Positions 27,409 through 36,434 of a stretch of 64,000 nucleotides of DNA are shown here, piece after piece (the stretch's first letter is position 1; the number at the start of each line of letters is the position of its first letter). The stretch is from positions 1 to 64,000 of the forward strand of contig JAKSQP010000002.1 in assembly GCA_024404025.1 (NCBI GenBank), given 5' to 3'. The stretch comes from Clostridia bacterium. GTDB taxonomy: Bacteria > Bacillota > Clostridia > Oscillospirales > Acutalibacteraceae. Below the pieces are notes generated by a model. That model did no database searches. It was not told the origin of the DNA and saw only the letters and a list, made by a program, of their open reading frames with translations. The translations under genes and the position numbers were made by a program.

Positions 27409-29520
27409 TCAGTCCGCTTCGTCAATCAGTCCGTAGTATCTGCCGAGCCAATAGGGGAGCAGATAGCAGCTCGGGCATTCCGCAATGTCGGGCCTGCCGC
27501 TGTTTGCATGGAAGAAATTTGAATCGCTGTTTCCGATCGATCTTTCGTCAATGTCAAGAGGAGCAACAAGCTGAAGATCGCCGCCCCATTGCTCGATCTG
27601 CGTATCGTAAACAAGATTCTTTCTGTTTTCGTTATAAATGTTTCTTCTTACGAAGTCAAGAGGCTGGCAGCGAAGCTGTTCAACCGAAGCGTCAATGTCG
27701 CATACATCATCCGCAAAAGCGCCGAAAACAAAATTGAACATTGCATTTCTTTCGATTCTTTCATAGTTCCAGTGATGGCGAAGACCCATAAGAATATAGG
27801 CTCTGATTGCTTCATCTTCTTCAAGACGAAGAAGAGTCTGAGAGCAGAGGAAGCCAAGGTTGTCATCAATATGAGTAACGTGGCCGTCTTCTTTTTTATG
27901 TTGAGCAATGTTGAGGAAATAATGCTCATCAAGACCGAGATGAAGATATTCTTCATTGTATTTTTCATTGCCGCTTATATGATAGGCAACCTTGAGGAAT
28001 GTAAGAATTTCAAGGGAATTGATACATTTTTCCCATTGCCACATACAGTTTCTGTTCAGCTCTTCCGGATCCCAGCAAGCCCATGTTGTGGGAAGGCCGT
28101 CTATATCGTGAAGTCTGTATTTGTTGGCAAGAATATGGTCAACAATGTCACAGATTATTTCTTTAATGAATTCCTTTTCTTTTTCATCGGCGCAAAAATC
28201 ATAATAAAGTGAGAATCCGAAGAAGTGACCCGTCATTTCGTCGCTTGAGGTTTCTCCGAGCCATTCGCAGGAGCCGTCGGGAGCCTTGTGCCATTCTCCG
28301 CCGTCAATCTGCATATCAAGATTCTTGCCGTAATTTCTGTCGCCCTCATATCTTATCGCTCTTGCCGTGAAACCTTTTATTCCGGTTATTTTTGTAAGCT
28401 TTGCCATTGCGTTCATACATCTTCGGGCGCTTTCGAGGACTTTTTCATCCTTTGTAACCGCATAGCAATAGCAGAGAGCGCCGAGATAAGTCTGAGTCCA
28501 AAGACCGTCATTATCGCTGATTGCGGGTACGCCGGTATTAATATCGCAGTTTTCAATATCACGAAGATAGCACAGGAAGCCCTCACGTCGAAGATAAAGC
28601 TTTTCGGTCAGCTCATAGCAGTAATCGGCCTTTTCTTTGAGTGACATTTCCTTTTCGGTTATTTTTGAAACGCCGGAATCGGTTGCGGTCCATATTGTAT
28701 CGCCGATGCAGATCGCATCATTGACCTTTTCTTCGCATACCCATCTTGTTGCGGGAAGATATTTCGCCTTACCCTTTGCAATAACGATGAGTCCGGCTTC
28801 CGAGCCGAGAAGAATTCTTCCGTCATCGGCAAAATTAATGCTGAATATTTCCTCTTCGGGAAGAGTATTGATTTCCTTATGGCCATACCAGTTGCAATGG
28901 TTGTCATAAATAAATGCGCCTTTGTCAGTTCCCATCCAGAGAAAACCGAGCTTTTTATCAAATGAAACGCAGTTGATTTTGAATTCGGGCATCGGAGTAT
29001 GCTCGGGGAAAAGGCATCTCCAGTTCTTTCTCTTTCCTGCAAAGATCATAAGACATCTGCCCGAATATGAAACAATTCTGCCGCAGGCGCAGGTAAGCCC
29101 CTGGGCAGGCATTTCCGTTCCGAAAAACGGTTTGAATTCTCCGTCAACAAGCTCATATATAACGGATGCAGTAACAAGAAATGTTCTGTCTTCTCCGCTT
29201 ATTCCGGCGATATTTTCTTCAAACTTCTGAAGCTCAACAATTTTGCCGTTTTCAGCGCAATAAAGAATTTCAGCGCTTGTAAAATAAACTTTACCGTCCT
29301 TTGAGGCAAAAATATTTGAAACCTCACCGCACGGAAAATTTCCGAAGCTGCCGTCAGCCTTTGTGTAATTTAGACCGCAGTCTGTTCCGATATAAACCGT
29401 TCCGTCAGTTCCCGCTCCGAGGCATAAAGCTTTGTCGGATGAAAGTCCGTTTGCCGCCGTAATGAATTCGCAGAATCTCTGCGGAGCTTTTCCGAGTCTG
29501 TAAGTGCTGTTTCTTTTCAT
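27409..29520 (-). CDS. Beta-propeller / alpha-alpha-barrel fusion protein, unknown function
   Basis: This 703-residue protein has two parts. Residues ~15-290 contain repeated strands like those of two-component regulator propellers, for example GTDGTVYIGTDCGLNY, FLWMGTDKGAFIYD and RILLGSEAGLIVIA. Residues ~300-703 are mostly helical, with a pattern typical of (alpha/alpha)6-barrel glycosidase-like folds (DGLWTQTYLGALCYCYA, WACWDPEELNRN). There is no signal peptide, no kinase and no DNA-binding domain. I chose the ATG at 29520 because AAAGGA lies seven bases before it. A carbohydrate-sensing or -processing role is a guess from the folds. Confidence 0.72.
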   Translation of the reverse strand: MKRNSTYRLGKAPQRFCEFITAANGLSSDKALCLGAGTDGTVYIGTDCGLNYTKADGSFGNFPCGEVSNIFASKDGKVYFTSAEILYCAENGKIVELQKFEENIAGISGEDRTFLVTASVIYELVDGEFKPFFGTEMPAQGLTCACGRIVSYSGRCLMIFAGKRKNWRCLFPEHTPMPEFKINCVSFDKKLGFLWMGTDKGAFIYDNHCNWYGHKEINTLPEEEIFSINFADDGRILLGSEAGLIVIAKGKAKYLPATRWVCEEKVNDAICIGDTIWTATDSGVSKITEKEMSLKEKADYCYELTEKLYLRREGFLCYLRDIENCDINTGVPAISDNDGLWTQTYLGALCYCYAVTKDEKVLESARRCMNAMAKLTKITGIKGFTARAIRYEGDRNYGKNLDMQIDGGEWHKAPDGSCEWLGETSSDEMTGHFFGFSLYYDFCADEKEKEFIKEIICDIVDHILANKYRLHDIDGLPTTWACWDPEELNRNCMWQWEKCINSLEILTFLKVAYHISGNEKYNEEYLHLGLDEHYFLNIAQHKKEDGHVTHIDDNLGFLCSQTLLRLEEDEAIRAYILMGLRHHWNYERIERNAMFNFVFGAFADDVCDIDASVEQLRCQPLDFVRRNIYNENRKNLVYDTQIEQWGGDLQLVAPLDIDERSIGNSDSNFFHANSGRPDIAECPSCYLLPYWLGRYYGLIDEAD

Positions 29521-29544
29521 GTTTTTTCCTTTCATTATGTAAAA

Positions 29545-30237
29545 TCAAATAATTATTGATATTTCACCCGATGCCAAAACCGATTCCGTGCCGTTTGAAT
29601 TTCTGATTTTCAGATTGCAGGATTCGTTTATTCCGATAACTTCGGCGCTGAAATTTTTGTTGTTTATCTTATATTCTATCTGCATTCCCTTGATAAATAA
29701 GCGTTTATCATATTCCGAGGCAATATCGAATCTGCACGGGAATTCAAAATACGCTCCGATATAAGATGAAATTTCTTCAATCAGTTTTTCCCTGTCGATG
29801 TTTCCGATGCTTCCCGCCTGCGTAAGCTCATCGGGAAAAACTTCGGTTGTAAGGTTGATTCCGATTCCGACAGAAACATATCTTTCGCTGTTTCTTATAA
29901 AGCTTTCACAAAGAATTCCGCAAACTTTTTTTCCGCCGACGAAAATATCGTTGACCCATTTGATTCCCGGCTTTAAGTCTGAAAGATTTTCAATCGCTCT
30001 GCAGACCGAAACCGCAGCAGCAGGAGTAATATTTTTTGGCGGATCTTCAGATCTTATCAGAAGATTGAAATAAAGTCCGCTGCCGGCAGGAGAATAGAAG
30101 CTTTTACCTGTTCTGCCTTTGCCGCAGGTCTGCTCATCCGCAATAATCAGAGCGGGTGTTTTTAATTTTTCGGCGTTTTCGGAAGCATAAGTGCTTGTTG
30201 AACTGATTGAATTGAAATGATATCTGTTAAAATACAT
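29545..30237 (-). CDS. birA: Biotin--[acetyl-CoA-carboxylase] ligase, monofunctional
   Basis: The 230-residue enzyme activates biotin with ATP and attaches it to carboxylase carrier proteins. The catalytic GKGRTGKSFYSP loop, the WVNDIFVGGKKVCGIL strand and the C-terminal SH3-like domain are visible. The N-terminal DNA-binding domain of E. coli-type BirA is missing, so it should not be a repressor. The frame is open upstream, but the ATG at 30237 has GGTGA six bases before it and gives the normal N-terminus. A full-consensus promoter lies just upstream, divergent from the glycyl-radical operon. Confidence 0.93.
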   Translation of the reverse strand: MYFNRYHFNSISSTSTYASENAEKLKTPALIIADEQTCGKGRTGKSFYSPAGSGLYFNLLIRSEDPPKNITPAAAVSVCRAIENLSDLKPGIKWVNDIFVGGKKVCGILCESFIRNSERYVSVGIGINLTTEVFPDELTQAGSIGNIDREKLIEEISSYIGAYFEFPCRFDIASEYDKRLFIKGMQIEYKINNKNFSAEVIGINESCNLKIRNSNGTESVLASGEISIII

Positions 30238-30265
30238 TTTGATCACCGATTTCGGAATATAATCA

Positions 30266-30294
30266 ATTATATTGTATAAAAAAAATATTGTCAA
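30266..30294 (-). promoter_or_regulatory. birA promoter, full consensus
   Basis: On the minus strand TTGACA (30294-30289), 17 bp, TATAAT (30271-30266). Confidence 0.8.
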
Positions 30295-30309
30295 TAAGTT
30301 TGTTAGATA

Positions 30310-30338
30310 TTGACATTCTAATATAAAAATTATATTAT
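30310..30338 (+). promoter_or_regulatory. Promoter of the glycyl-radical-enzyme operon
   Basis: TTGACA (30310-30315), 17 bp, TATTAT (30333-30338). Its -35 and the -35 of the divergent birA promoter are arms of an inverted repeat TGTCAATA / TATTGACA (30289-30296 and 30308-30315). Confidence 0.7.
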
Positions 30339-30369
30339 AATTAAAATAATAAAATCGGGTGATTTTGAT

Positions 30370-31074
30370 TTGTTGATTCTTCAGAAAGGCTTCAATTATT
30401 CGCAGGACGGCCCCGGAAACAGACTTGTCTATCATCTTCAGGGCTGCAATTTTGCGTGCAGATGGTGTTCCAATGCGGATTCGATTCCCCGGGAAAATCC
30501 GAAAGCGAAGCAATGCTCAATTGATGAAATCTTTGACGAAATAATGCGAAGCAGGATGATGTTTTTTGACGGCGGCGGAGTAACCTTTACCGGAGGCGAG
30601 GCTTCTCTTCAGGCGGATGAACTGATTGAGCTGCTGAAAAAGCTCAAAAAAAATTCAATCAGCACCTGCATTGAAACAAACGGTTCTTCAAAAAGGCTGC
30701 CCAAAATTGCGGAATATGTTGATTATCTTATTGTTGACCTGAAGCACTGGGACGATGAGATCCACAGAAAATGGACTTTCGCTTCAAATGAAACAACAAA
30801 GAAAAATATTGAATTTTTCCTCAATTCCGGCAGAGAAATACATATCAGAATCCCCGTTATAAACGGAATCAACGATTCGCCGCAGGAATTTGCAGAATTT
30901 TTTTCGCAGTTTGATGCTTCAAATGCGGATTTTGAATTCCTTGCTTATCACGAATTCGGAAAAGATAAATGGAAAGGTGACTATCAGATTGAAAACGGCT
31001 TTGTTTCGCCTGAAAAAATCAAAGAATTCACAGAAACTTTCAGAAATTACGGATTAAAAACCGTTACTTCATAA
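30370..31074 (+). CDS. Glycyl-radical-enzyme activating protein (PflA-like radical SAM)
   Basis: The 234-residue protein would form the glycyl radical on the enzyme encoded 13 bases downstream. The cluster motif is GCNFACRWCSN (CxxxCxxC), followed by FTGGEASLQ for SAM binding. It lacks the extra ferredoxin-type cluster domain seen in activases of choline, glycerol and hydroxyphenylacetate enzymes, and so is of the short, PflA-like type. The start is TTG at 30370, with GGGTGA seven bases before it. It heads a seven-gene operon ending near 38266. Confidence 0.9.
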   Translation: MLILQKGFNYSQDGPGNRLVYHLQGCNFACRWCSNADSIPRENPKAKQCSIDEIFDEIMRSRMMFFDGGGVTFTGGEASLQADELIELLKKLKKNSISTCIETNGSSKRLPKIAEYVDYLIVDLKHWDDEIHRKWTFASNETTKKNIEFFLNSGREIHIRIPVINGINDSPQEFAEFFSQFDASNADFEFLAYHEFGKDKWKGDYQIENGFVSPEKIKEFTETFRNYGLKTVTS

Positions 31075-31087
31075 GGAGATAATATAA

Positions 31088-33412
31088 ATGAATAATTTAC
31101 TTAATGCTTCTCAGATAACCGAAATGGCGAAAGCACTTTTCAAAGAAAAAAGAGCCGGAAACAGACTTGACGGTTGGTTCATAGCAAAAGAAAAAGAGCT
31201 TGAGCTTGAAAATGTATATGCTGACGAAAACGAAGAAGTCAGAAAAGCTCTCATTTTAAGAGATATAATCAAAACGATTCCGCTTTCGATCAGCGATTAT
31301 CAGCTTTTTGCCGGAACGCAGGATGACGGCTTTGCCAGAAGCTATGCCCTTATCAATCCCACATTTAAGGTTGAAGAATTCAGCGGTTACTGCGATCCGA
31401 CTGCGGTTTTCGGCGATATTGAAGCGAATGAAGAATTTTCGCAGGAAAGAATTGACGGCGCAAGAGCCGAATTCGGCAAATCGGAATATGCCAAAAAACT
31501 CGGCGAAGTTTACGGCCCCGCAGAATGCTACACAAAGGAAGTCATTTTCTTCTTTGAGCAGGTGACGGGTCATCTTATTCCCGATATGAGATATGCTTTA
31601 AAGCACGGCGTTAAAGATATGATTGCCAAAATCGAGGGTAAGGAGGGCAAAGGCTTTGAAGCCTTCAGAATTGCTCTTGAAAGTGTTATCATTCTTGCGA
31701 ACAGATATGCCGACATCGCCGAAGAACAGTTAAAAACCGCTTCAGCCGAAAGAAAGGTTCAGCTTGAGCAGATGATTAAGAATCTCCGCAAGGTTCCCGA
31801 AAACGGATGTGAAAATCTTGCGGAAGCAATTCAGGCTTTCCAGCTTCTCTGGCAGGTAATGTGCCTTGAGCAGACCCCGAATCCGTTTGCTTTTTCAGTC
31901 GGCAATGCAGACAGAATTTTCGAGCCTTACAGAAACGGTCTTGACAGAGACACGGCAGCAGCTTATTTCAAGCATTTTCTTGTTTATTTTAATGTTGCGG
32001 ACAGAAGCTGGGCGATTTCGCAGAACATCATTATCAGCGGCAGAGACATTGACGGAAATGACCTTACAAATCCTTCAACCTATGCTCTCATGGATGCTTA
32101 TTATGATATGAACCTTCCACAGCCCATCCTTTCCGTTAAGCTTCATAAAAACACTCCCGCAAAGCTTTATGAAGAAATGGGCAGATTTCTTTTCAGCCCC
32201 GGTGTGCTTACTCCGTCATTCTTCAATGATGATTCCCTCTTTGAAGTTCTCGGCTCAAAGGGCGTTGATCCGGAAGACCTTTCCGACATTTCGATTGCAG
32301 GCTGCCAGGAGCCTCTTATCATGGGCAAGGATACCGGCAACACAACGAACAGCTGGCTGAATCTTCCTAAGATTCTCGAAATGACTCTTACGGGCGGCGT
32401 TTCAACAATCACGGGCGAAAAGCTTGTTGAATGTGAAAAAGCAAGTCTGGAAAACATCAGAGAAATCTTCTATAAAAATGTTGAAAAGTTCGTTGCCGAA
32501 ATGTGCAGATGCGCAAACGGCGCTTCGGAAGCTCTTTCAACGCAGAGAGTTCCTTTCCTTTCCTGCGTTATGGGATGCCTTGAAAACGGCATAGATGCAA
32601 GAGATATCCATAAGCAGGGAACAAAATATAACGGAAGCGGATGCCTTATTCACGGCGTTTCCGTTATTGCGGATTCATTTTCCGCAATTGATAAGCTTCT
32701 TGCCGAAAGGCCGGAAGATGCATCAAAACTTGTTGATGCTCTCAAAGCGAATTTTGAAGGCTTTGAAGAGCTTCGTGAATTCCTTCTTTCAGCCGATAAA
32801 TTCGGCAACAACATTGAAAAAGTCGATAATGAGGCAGGGGAGATAGCATCAAAGGTTGCCGATATTGTTGCTTCAAATAAAAATTATCTCGGAAACCCGT
32901 TCAGACCCGATTTCAGCTCGCCCTCAACTCATTTGCTTTACGGCTACTGGGTCGGAGCAACTCCGGACGGAAGAAAGTCAAGAGATATGCTCGGTTACGG
33001 CGTTGATCCTCTTTACGGCAGCGCAGAAAACGGCCTCGGTTTCCGTATGCTTTCAAATATGAAAATGCCGTTTGAAAAGTTCAACGGCGGCTACGCTTCC
33101 CATCTCGGCATTGATCCGAAGTATTTCAAGAGCAAATCATACGAAGAAAAAGGCGTTGAGTTCAGAGATAAAGTCATTGCTCCGCTTTTCTTCAATCCTC
33201 TTAAAGACGGCGTTTCTCCGTTCTACCTTTATGTTAATGTCACTACCGCCGAAATTCTCCGCAAAGTGCTTTCAAACCCGAAAAAATACGCTCCGAGCGG
33301 CGTTTACATTATGAGAATCCACGGCACATTCGTTAATTTCCTCGATCTTTCTCCTGCAATTCAGCAGGATATAATAACAAGACTTGATCCCGGTTCAACA
33401 ACAATCTGCTGA
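31088..33412 (+). CDS. Glycyl radical enzyme of unknown substrate (PFL/dehydratase superfamily)
   Basis: The 774-residue protein has the glycyl radical enzyme layout: an N-terminal PFL-like barrel, a thiyl-forming Cys and a C-terminal glycyl loop. C406 lies in IAGCQEP, where dehydratases and lyases usually show GCVEP and pyruvate formate-lyase has two adjacent Cys. The radical site is predicted at G746 in RIHGTFVNFLDLSP, 28 residues from the end, instead of the usual RVxGY. Both motifs therefore differ from the well-known classes, while spacing and surrounding residues are right. It is preceded by its activase and followed by a sugar kinase and an isomerase, so a sugar or polyol substrate is possible but unproven. 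Confidence 0.88.
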   Translation: MNNLLNASQITEMAKALFKEKRAGNRLDGWFIAKEKELELENVYADENEEVRKALILRDIIKTIPLSISDYQLFAGTQDDGFARSYALINPTFKVEEFSGYCDPTAVFGDIEANEEFSQERIDGARAEFGKSEYAKKLGEVYGPAECYTKEVIFFFEQVTGHLIPDMRYALKHGVKDMIAKIEGKEGKGFEAFRIALESVIILANRYADIAEEQLKTASAERKVQLEQMIKNLRKVPENGCENLAEAIQAFQLLWQVMCLEQTPNPFAFSVGNADRIFEPYRNGLDRDTAAAYFKHFLVYFNVADRSWAISQNIIISGRDIDGNDLTNPSTYALMDAYYDMNLPQPILSVKLHKNTPAKLYEEMGRFLFSPGVLTPSFFNDDSLFEVLGSKGVDPEDLSDISIAGCQEPLIMGKDTGNTTNSWLNLPKILEMTLTGGVSTITGEKLVECEKASLENIREIFYKNVEKFVAEMCRCANGASEALSTQRVPFLSCVMGCLENGIDARDIHKQGTKYNGSGCLIHGVSVIADSFSAIDKLLAERPEDASKLVDALKANFEGFEELREFLLSADKFGNNIEKVDNEAGEIASKVADIVASNKNYLGNPFRPDFSSPSTHLLYGYWVGATPDGRKSRDMLGYGVDPLYGSAENGLGFRMLSNMKMPFEKFNGGYASHLGIDPKYFKSKSYEEKGVEFRDKVIAPLFFNPLKDGVSPFYLYVNVTTAEILRKVLSNPKKYAPSGVYIMRIHGTFVNFLDLSPAIQQDIITRLDPGSTTIC

Positions 33413-33423
33413 GAGGTATTGAA

Positions 33424-34716
33424 TTGAAGATTTTAGGAATTGATATCGGCACTACCGGCATCTGCGGAGTTGTTGCCGACACATCAAGCGGAGAAATGAT
33501 CAAAAACATCACGAGAAAAAACACTTCTTTCATTTCTTCCGAAAATGATTTTGAAAGAATTCAGGATGCCGATTCGATATTTGATATTGTTTTCGGTATC
33601 ATTGATGAGCTTTTCGATGAAGAGATTTCCGCAATCGGTTTTTCCGGTCAGATGCACGGAATTCTTTATACAAATGAAAACGGCAAAGCATTAAGTCCTC
33701 TTTATATCTGGCAGGATCAGAGAGGCGCAAAGGAATATAAAGACGGCAGAACTTATGCGGAATATCTCGGATGTTTTCCGGGATACGGTCTTGCTTCCGA
33801 CTTATACAATGAAGCAAACGGACTTATCCCCGATGATGCAAAATATCTCTGCACGATTGCCGACTGGATAGTTATGAGGCTCTGCGAGCTTGATGCTCCG
33901 CTGATTCACATAACAAACGCCGCAAGTCTCGGCGCATTTGATGTTGTCAACAACAAGTTTAAGATCAATAATCTCCGTCTTCCCGAGGTTTCGTCCGAAT
34001 TTAAAGTTGCAGGCGAATACAGAGGTGTTCCCGTTTCGGTTGCTTTGGGCGACAATCAGGCAAGCTTTATCGGCTCGGTCAGAAGTGCGGATTATGCGCT
34101 CCTGAATGTCGGAACGGGCTCGCAGATTTCTTTTTTGATCGACGATTATTCCGAAATTGACGGCGTTGAATTAAGGCCGTTTGACGGAAAGAGATTTTTA
34201 TGCGCCGGGTGTTCACTTTGCGGAGGCAGAGCCTTTGCGATGTTTGAAAAATTCTGCAGAGAAATAGCCACTCTTTCGGGAGCGGATATAGATTCATTCT
34301 ATCCGGCTCTTGACAGCCTTCTTGAAAATAAGCTTTCGTCCGAAATAAAAGCAGACTGCCGCTTCTGCGGAACAAGAAAAGATCCTTCGGTCAAAGGCGG
34401 ATATTTCGGAATAACCGAAAACAACTTCAATGTTTCCGAGTTTGCATTTTCTACCCTTGAGGGCATTGCCGATGAGCTTTACGGATTTTATAAAGCATCG
34501 GGTGCGGAAAAGAAAGCTGTTGTCTGCTCGGGAAACGGAATCAGAAAAAATCCCGTGCTTTGCAGAATAGTTGAAAATATGTTTAAAACGGAAATAAAGC
34601 TTCCGTGTTATGAAGAAGAGGCCGCATTCGGAGCCGCTCTCTCGGCATCGGTCGCAGTTGGAGAATTCAGTTCGATTGATGAGGCCTGCTCGATAATAAA
34701 ATACAGAGGTGAATGA
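33424..34716 (+). CDS. FGGY-family carbohydrate kinase, sedoheptulokinase-like
   Basis: The 430-residue protein phosphorylates a sugar or polyol with ATP. The GIDIGTTGICGV phosphate loop, the GFSGQMHGILY motif and the WQDQRG stretch resemble sedoheptulokinase more than glycerol kinase or xylulokinase. The second domain shows the nucleotide-binding LNVGTGSQISFL and CSGNGIRKNPVL. It starts with TTG at 33424, eleven bases after the glycyl radical enzyme, behind GAGAGG. Its stop overlaps the next gene by four bases. The true substrate (sedoheptulose, a ketopentose or another sugar) cannot be set from sequence. Confidence 0.85.
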   Translation: MKILGIDIGTTGICGVVADTSSGEMIKNITRKNTSFISSENDFERIQDADSIFDIVFGIIDELFDEEISAIGFSGQMHGILYTNENGKALSPLYIWQDQRGAKEYKDGRTYAEYLGCFPGYGLASDLYNEANGLIPDDAKYLCTIADWIVMRLCELDAPLIHITNAASLGAFDVVNNKFKINNLRLPEVSSEFKVAGEYRGVPVSVALGDNQASFIGSVRSADYALLNVGTGSQISFLIDDYSEIDGVELRPFDGKRFLCAGCSLCGGRAFAMFEKFCREIATLSGADIDSFYPALDSLLENKLSSEIKADCRFCGTRKDPSVKGGYFGITENNFNVSEFAFSTLEGIADELYGFYKASGAEKKAVVCSGNGIRKNPVLCRIVENMFKTEIKLPCYEEEAAFGAALSASVAVGEFSSIDEACSIIKYRGE

Positions 34717-35735
34717 AATTGTTCTATAATGAACCCATATTTTTTGAAAAGAACCGTGTTGCAAGAGTTTATACCGGCGGAAAACTTTTCTCCGAATTTT
34801 TCGGCGATGATTCCGAAGACGGTTTCTTCCCCGAGGAATGGGTTGTTTCAACCGTTCATGCGCTCAATGAAGGCAGCACGGATGAATATGAGGGGATTTC
34901 AAAAATTGCTGGAACGGATATTTATCTGAACGATGCAATTGCGGAATATAAATCCGAAATGCTCGGCGAAAGACAGGATATAGGAATTCTCACAAAGATT
35001 CTTGACAGCGCCATCCGTCTTCCTGTTCAGGCGCATCCCGATAAAGCATTTTCCTCAAAGTATTTCAATTCAAAATACGGAAAAGAAGAAAGCTGGATTA
35101 TTCTTGCAACCAGACCCGGAGCGAAGATTTATTACGGCTTCAAAGACGGTGTAACTTTTGAAGACTTTGAAAAGGCAATTGATGAGAGCGATAACGGCTC
35201 AAACGCCATGGAAGATCTTCTCTGCTCGATTGATGTCAAGGTCGGCGATGTGATCTATATTCCGGCAAAAATGGTCCACGCCATCGGTTACGGCTGCCTG
35301 CTTCTTGAAGTTCAGGAGCCTACCGATTTCACGATTCAGCCCGAAAGATTCTGCGGAGATTACAGACTTTCGGATAACGAAATGTATATCGGTCTTTCGA
35401 GAAAAGATGCTCTCGGATGCTTTGACATCGAAAAAAAATATCCCGCTCCGCTTACTCCCGAGGTTATTGAAAAATCAAACGGTCTCGTTTATGAATCGAT
35501 CATCGGAAAGAACATAACCGAAAGCTTCAATGTCAGAACGATAAGGCTCGATAATGGAGAATTCAAGCTCAATAAGAGCGCTTCGATTTATGTTGTGCTT
35601 GAAGGCAATGCGGAAATTAACGGCAAAGATTATAAGAAGGAAATCAAAAAAGGCGATTATTTCTTCGTTCCCGCAAATGCGGCAGATAAATTTATAATCA
35701 AAGGCTCTGCGAAAATCGCAGAATGCTTTGCATAA
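34713..35735 (+). CDS. Class I mannose-6-phosphate isomerase-like protein
   Basis: This 340-residue cupin-type zinc enzyme resembles bacterial type I phosphomannose isomerases, which interconvert mannose-6-phosphate and fructose-6-phosphate. Zinc ligands are suggested by LPVQAHPDKAFS, the MVHAIGYG segment and LLLEVQEPTDFT. The C-terminal part is a second cupin. It overlaps the kinase by four bases. Given the kinase beside it, the pair could phosphorylate a sugar and isomerise the product. The real substrate may differ from mannose-6-phosphate. Confidence 0.87.
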   Translation: MKLFYNEPIFFEKNRVARVYTGGKLFSEFFGDDSEDGFFPEEWVVSTVHALNEGSTDEYEGISKIAGTDIYLNDAIAEYKSEMLGERQDIGILTKILDSAIRLPVQAHPDKAFSSKYFNSKYGKEESWIILATRPGAKIYYGFKDGVTFEDFEKAIDESDNGSNAMEDLLCSIDVKVGDVIYIPAKMVHAIGYGCLLLEVQEPTDFTIQPERFCGDYRLSDNEMYIGLSRKDALGCFDIEKKYPAPLTPEVIEKSNGLVYESIIGKNITESFNVRTIRLDNGEFKLNKSASIYVVLEGNAEINGKDYKKEIKKGDYFFVPANAADKFIIKGSAKIAECFA

Positions 35736-35747
35736 GGAGCTTTAAAA

Positions 35748-36434
35748 ATGAAAAAATTCATTAAAATTGCAATTTTTGTACTCTGCATTGTTCTTGCTTT
35801 TTCAGCCTGCGGAAACAAAGATGAAAATAACACAACCGCTCCTGCTGCCGATAATTCCGGCGTTCAGCCTGCATCGGAGCAGAATGCTTCTCCGAATGCG
35901 TTCAGCGCAGATATTCAGGAAGACCCGAGTGTCAGCCATCCGCTTATTAAATTTACGATGACAGACGGCAAAACATTCTCAATGAAGCTCTATCCCGAAT
36001 ATGCTCCGATAACGGTTGAAAATTTTGTCAAGCTTGTTTCCGAAGGCTTCTATAACGGACTTACCTTCCACAGGGTAATGGATAATTTCATGGCTCAGGG
36101 CGGCGATCCCAAGGGCGACGGCACCGGCGGAACTGACACCATAAAAGGTGAATTTGCAATTAACGGTTTTTCCGAAAACACAATTTCCCATAAGCGGGGC
36201 GTTGTTTCAATGGCAAGAAAATCCAGACCTCTCGATTCCGCTTCGTGCCAGTTCTTTATCTGCTATGATGACTGCTCATTCCTTGACGGTCAGTATGCCG
36301 CATTCGGATATGTTTATGAGGGAATGGAAACCGTTGATGATTTCCTTAAGGTTGAAAGAGCTTATGACGCAAGCGGAGAAAAATCCGTTCCCACAACTCC
36401 AATTGTCATTGAAAAGGCAGAGGTCATAGGATGA
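35748..36434 (+). CDS. Cyclophilin-type peptidyl-prolyl isomerase lipoprotein
   Basis: The 228-residue protein begins with a lipoprotein signal peptide; the lipobox is AFSAC with Cys21, followed by a Thr/Ala-rich linker. Residues ~65-228 are a cyclophilin domain with FHRVMDNFMAQGGDP and the SQFFI-like CQFFICYDD strand. The FHRV arginine and the FMAQGGDP stretch are the catalytic site. It would assist folding of secreted proteins outside the membrane. It is tightly linked to the isomerase before it and overlaps the SecB-like gene by four bases. Confidence 0.92.
   Translation: MKKFIKIAIFVLCIVLAFSACGNKDENNTTAPAADNSGVQPASEQNASPNAFSADIQEDPSVSHPLIKFTMTDGKTFSMKLYPEYAPITVENFVKLVSEGFYNGLTFHRVMDNFMAQGGDPKGDGTGGTDTIKGEFAINGFSENTISHKRGVVSMARKSRPLDSASCQFFICYDDCSFLDGQYAAFGYVYEGMETVDDFLKVERAYDASGEKSVPTTPIVIEKAEVIG

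Noticed and set aside
31088..33412. Calling the glycyl radical enzyme pyruvate formate-lyase
   Set aside because: There is a single Cys in GCQEP instead of the adjacent Cys pair of pyruvate formate-lyase, and the glycyl loop differs.
34294..34851. Minus-strand open frame of 185 codons across the kinase-isomerase junction
   Set aside because: Antisense to two recognised enzymes, with no ribosome site or domain.
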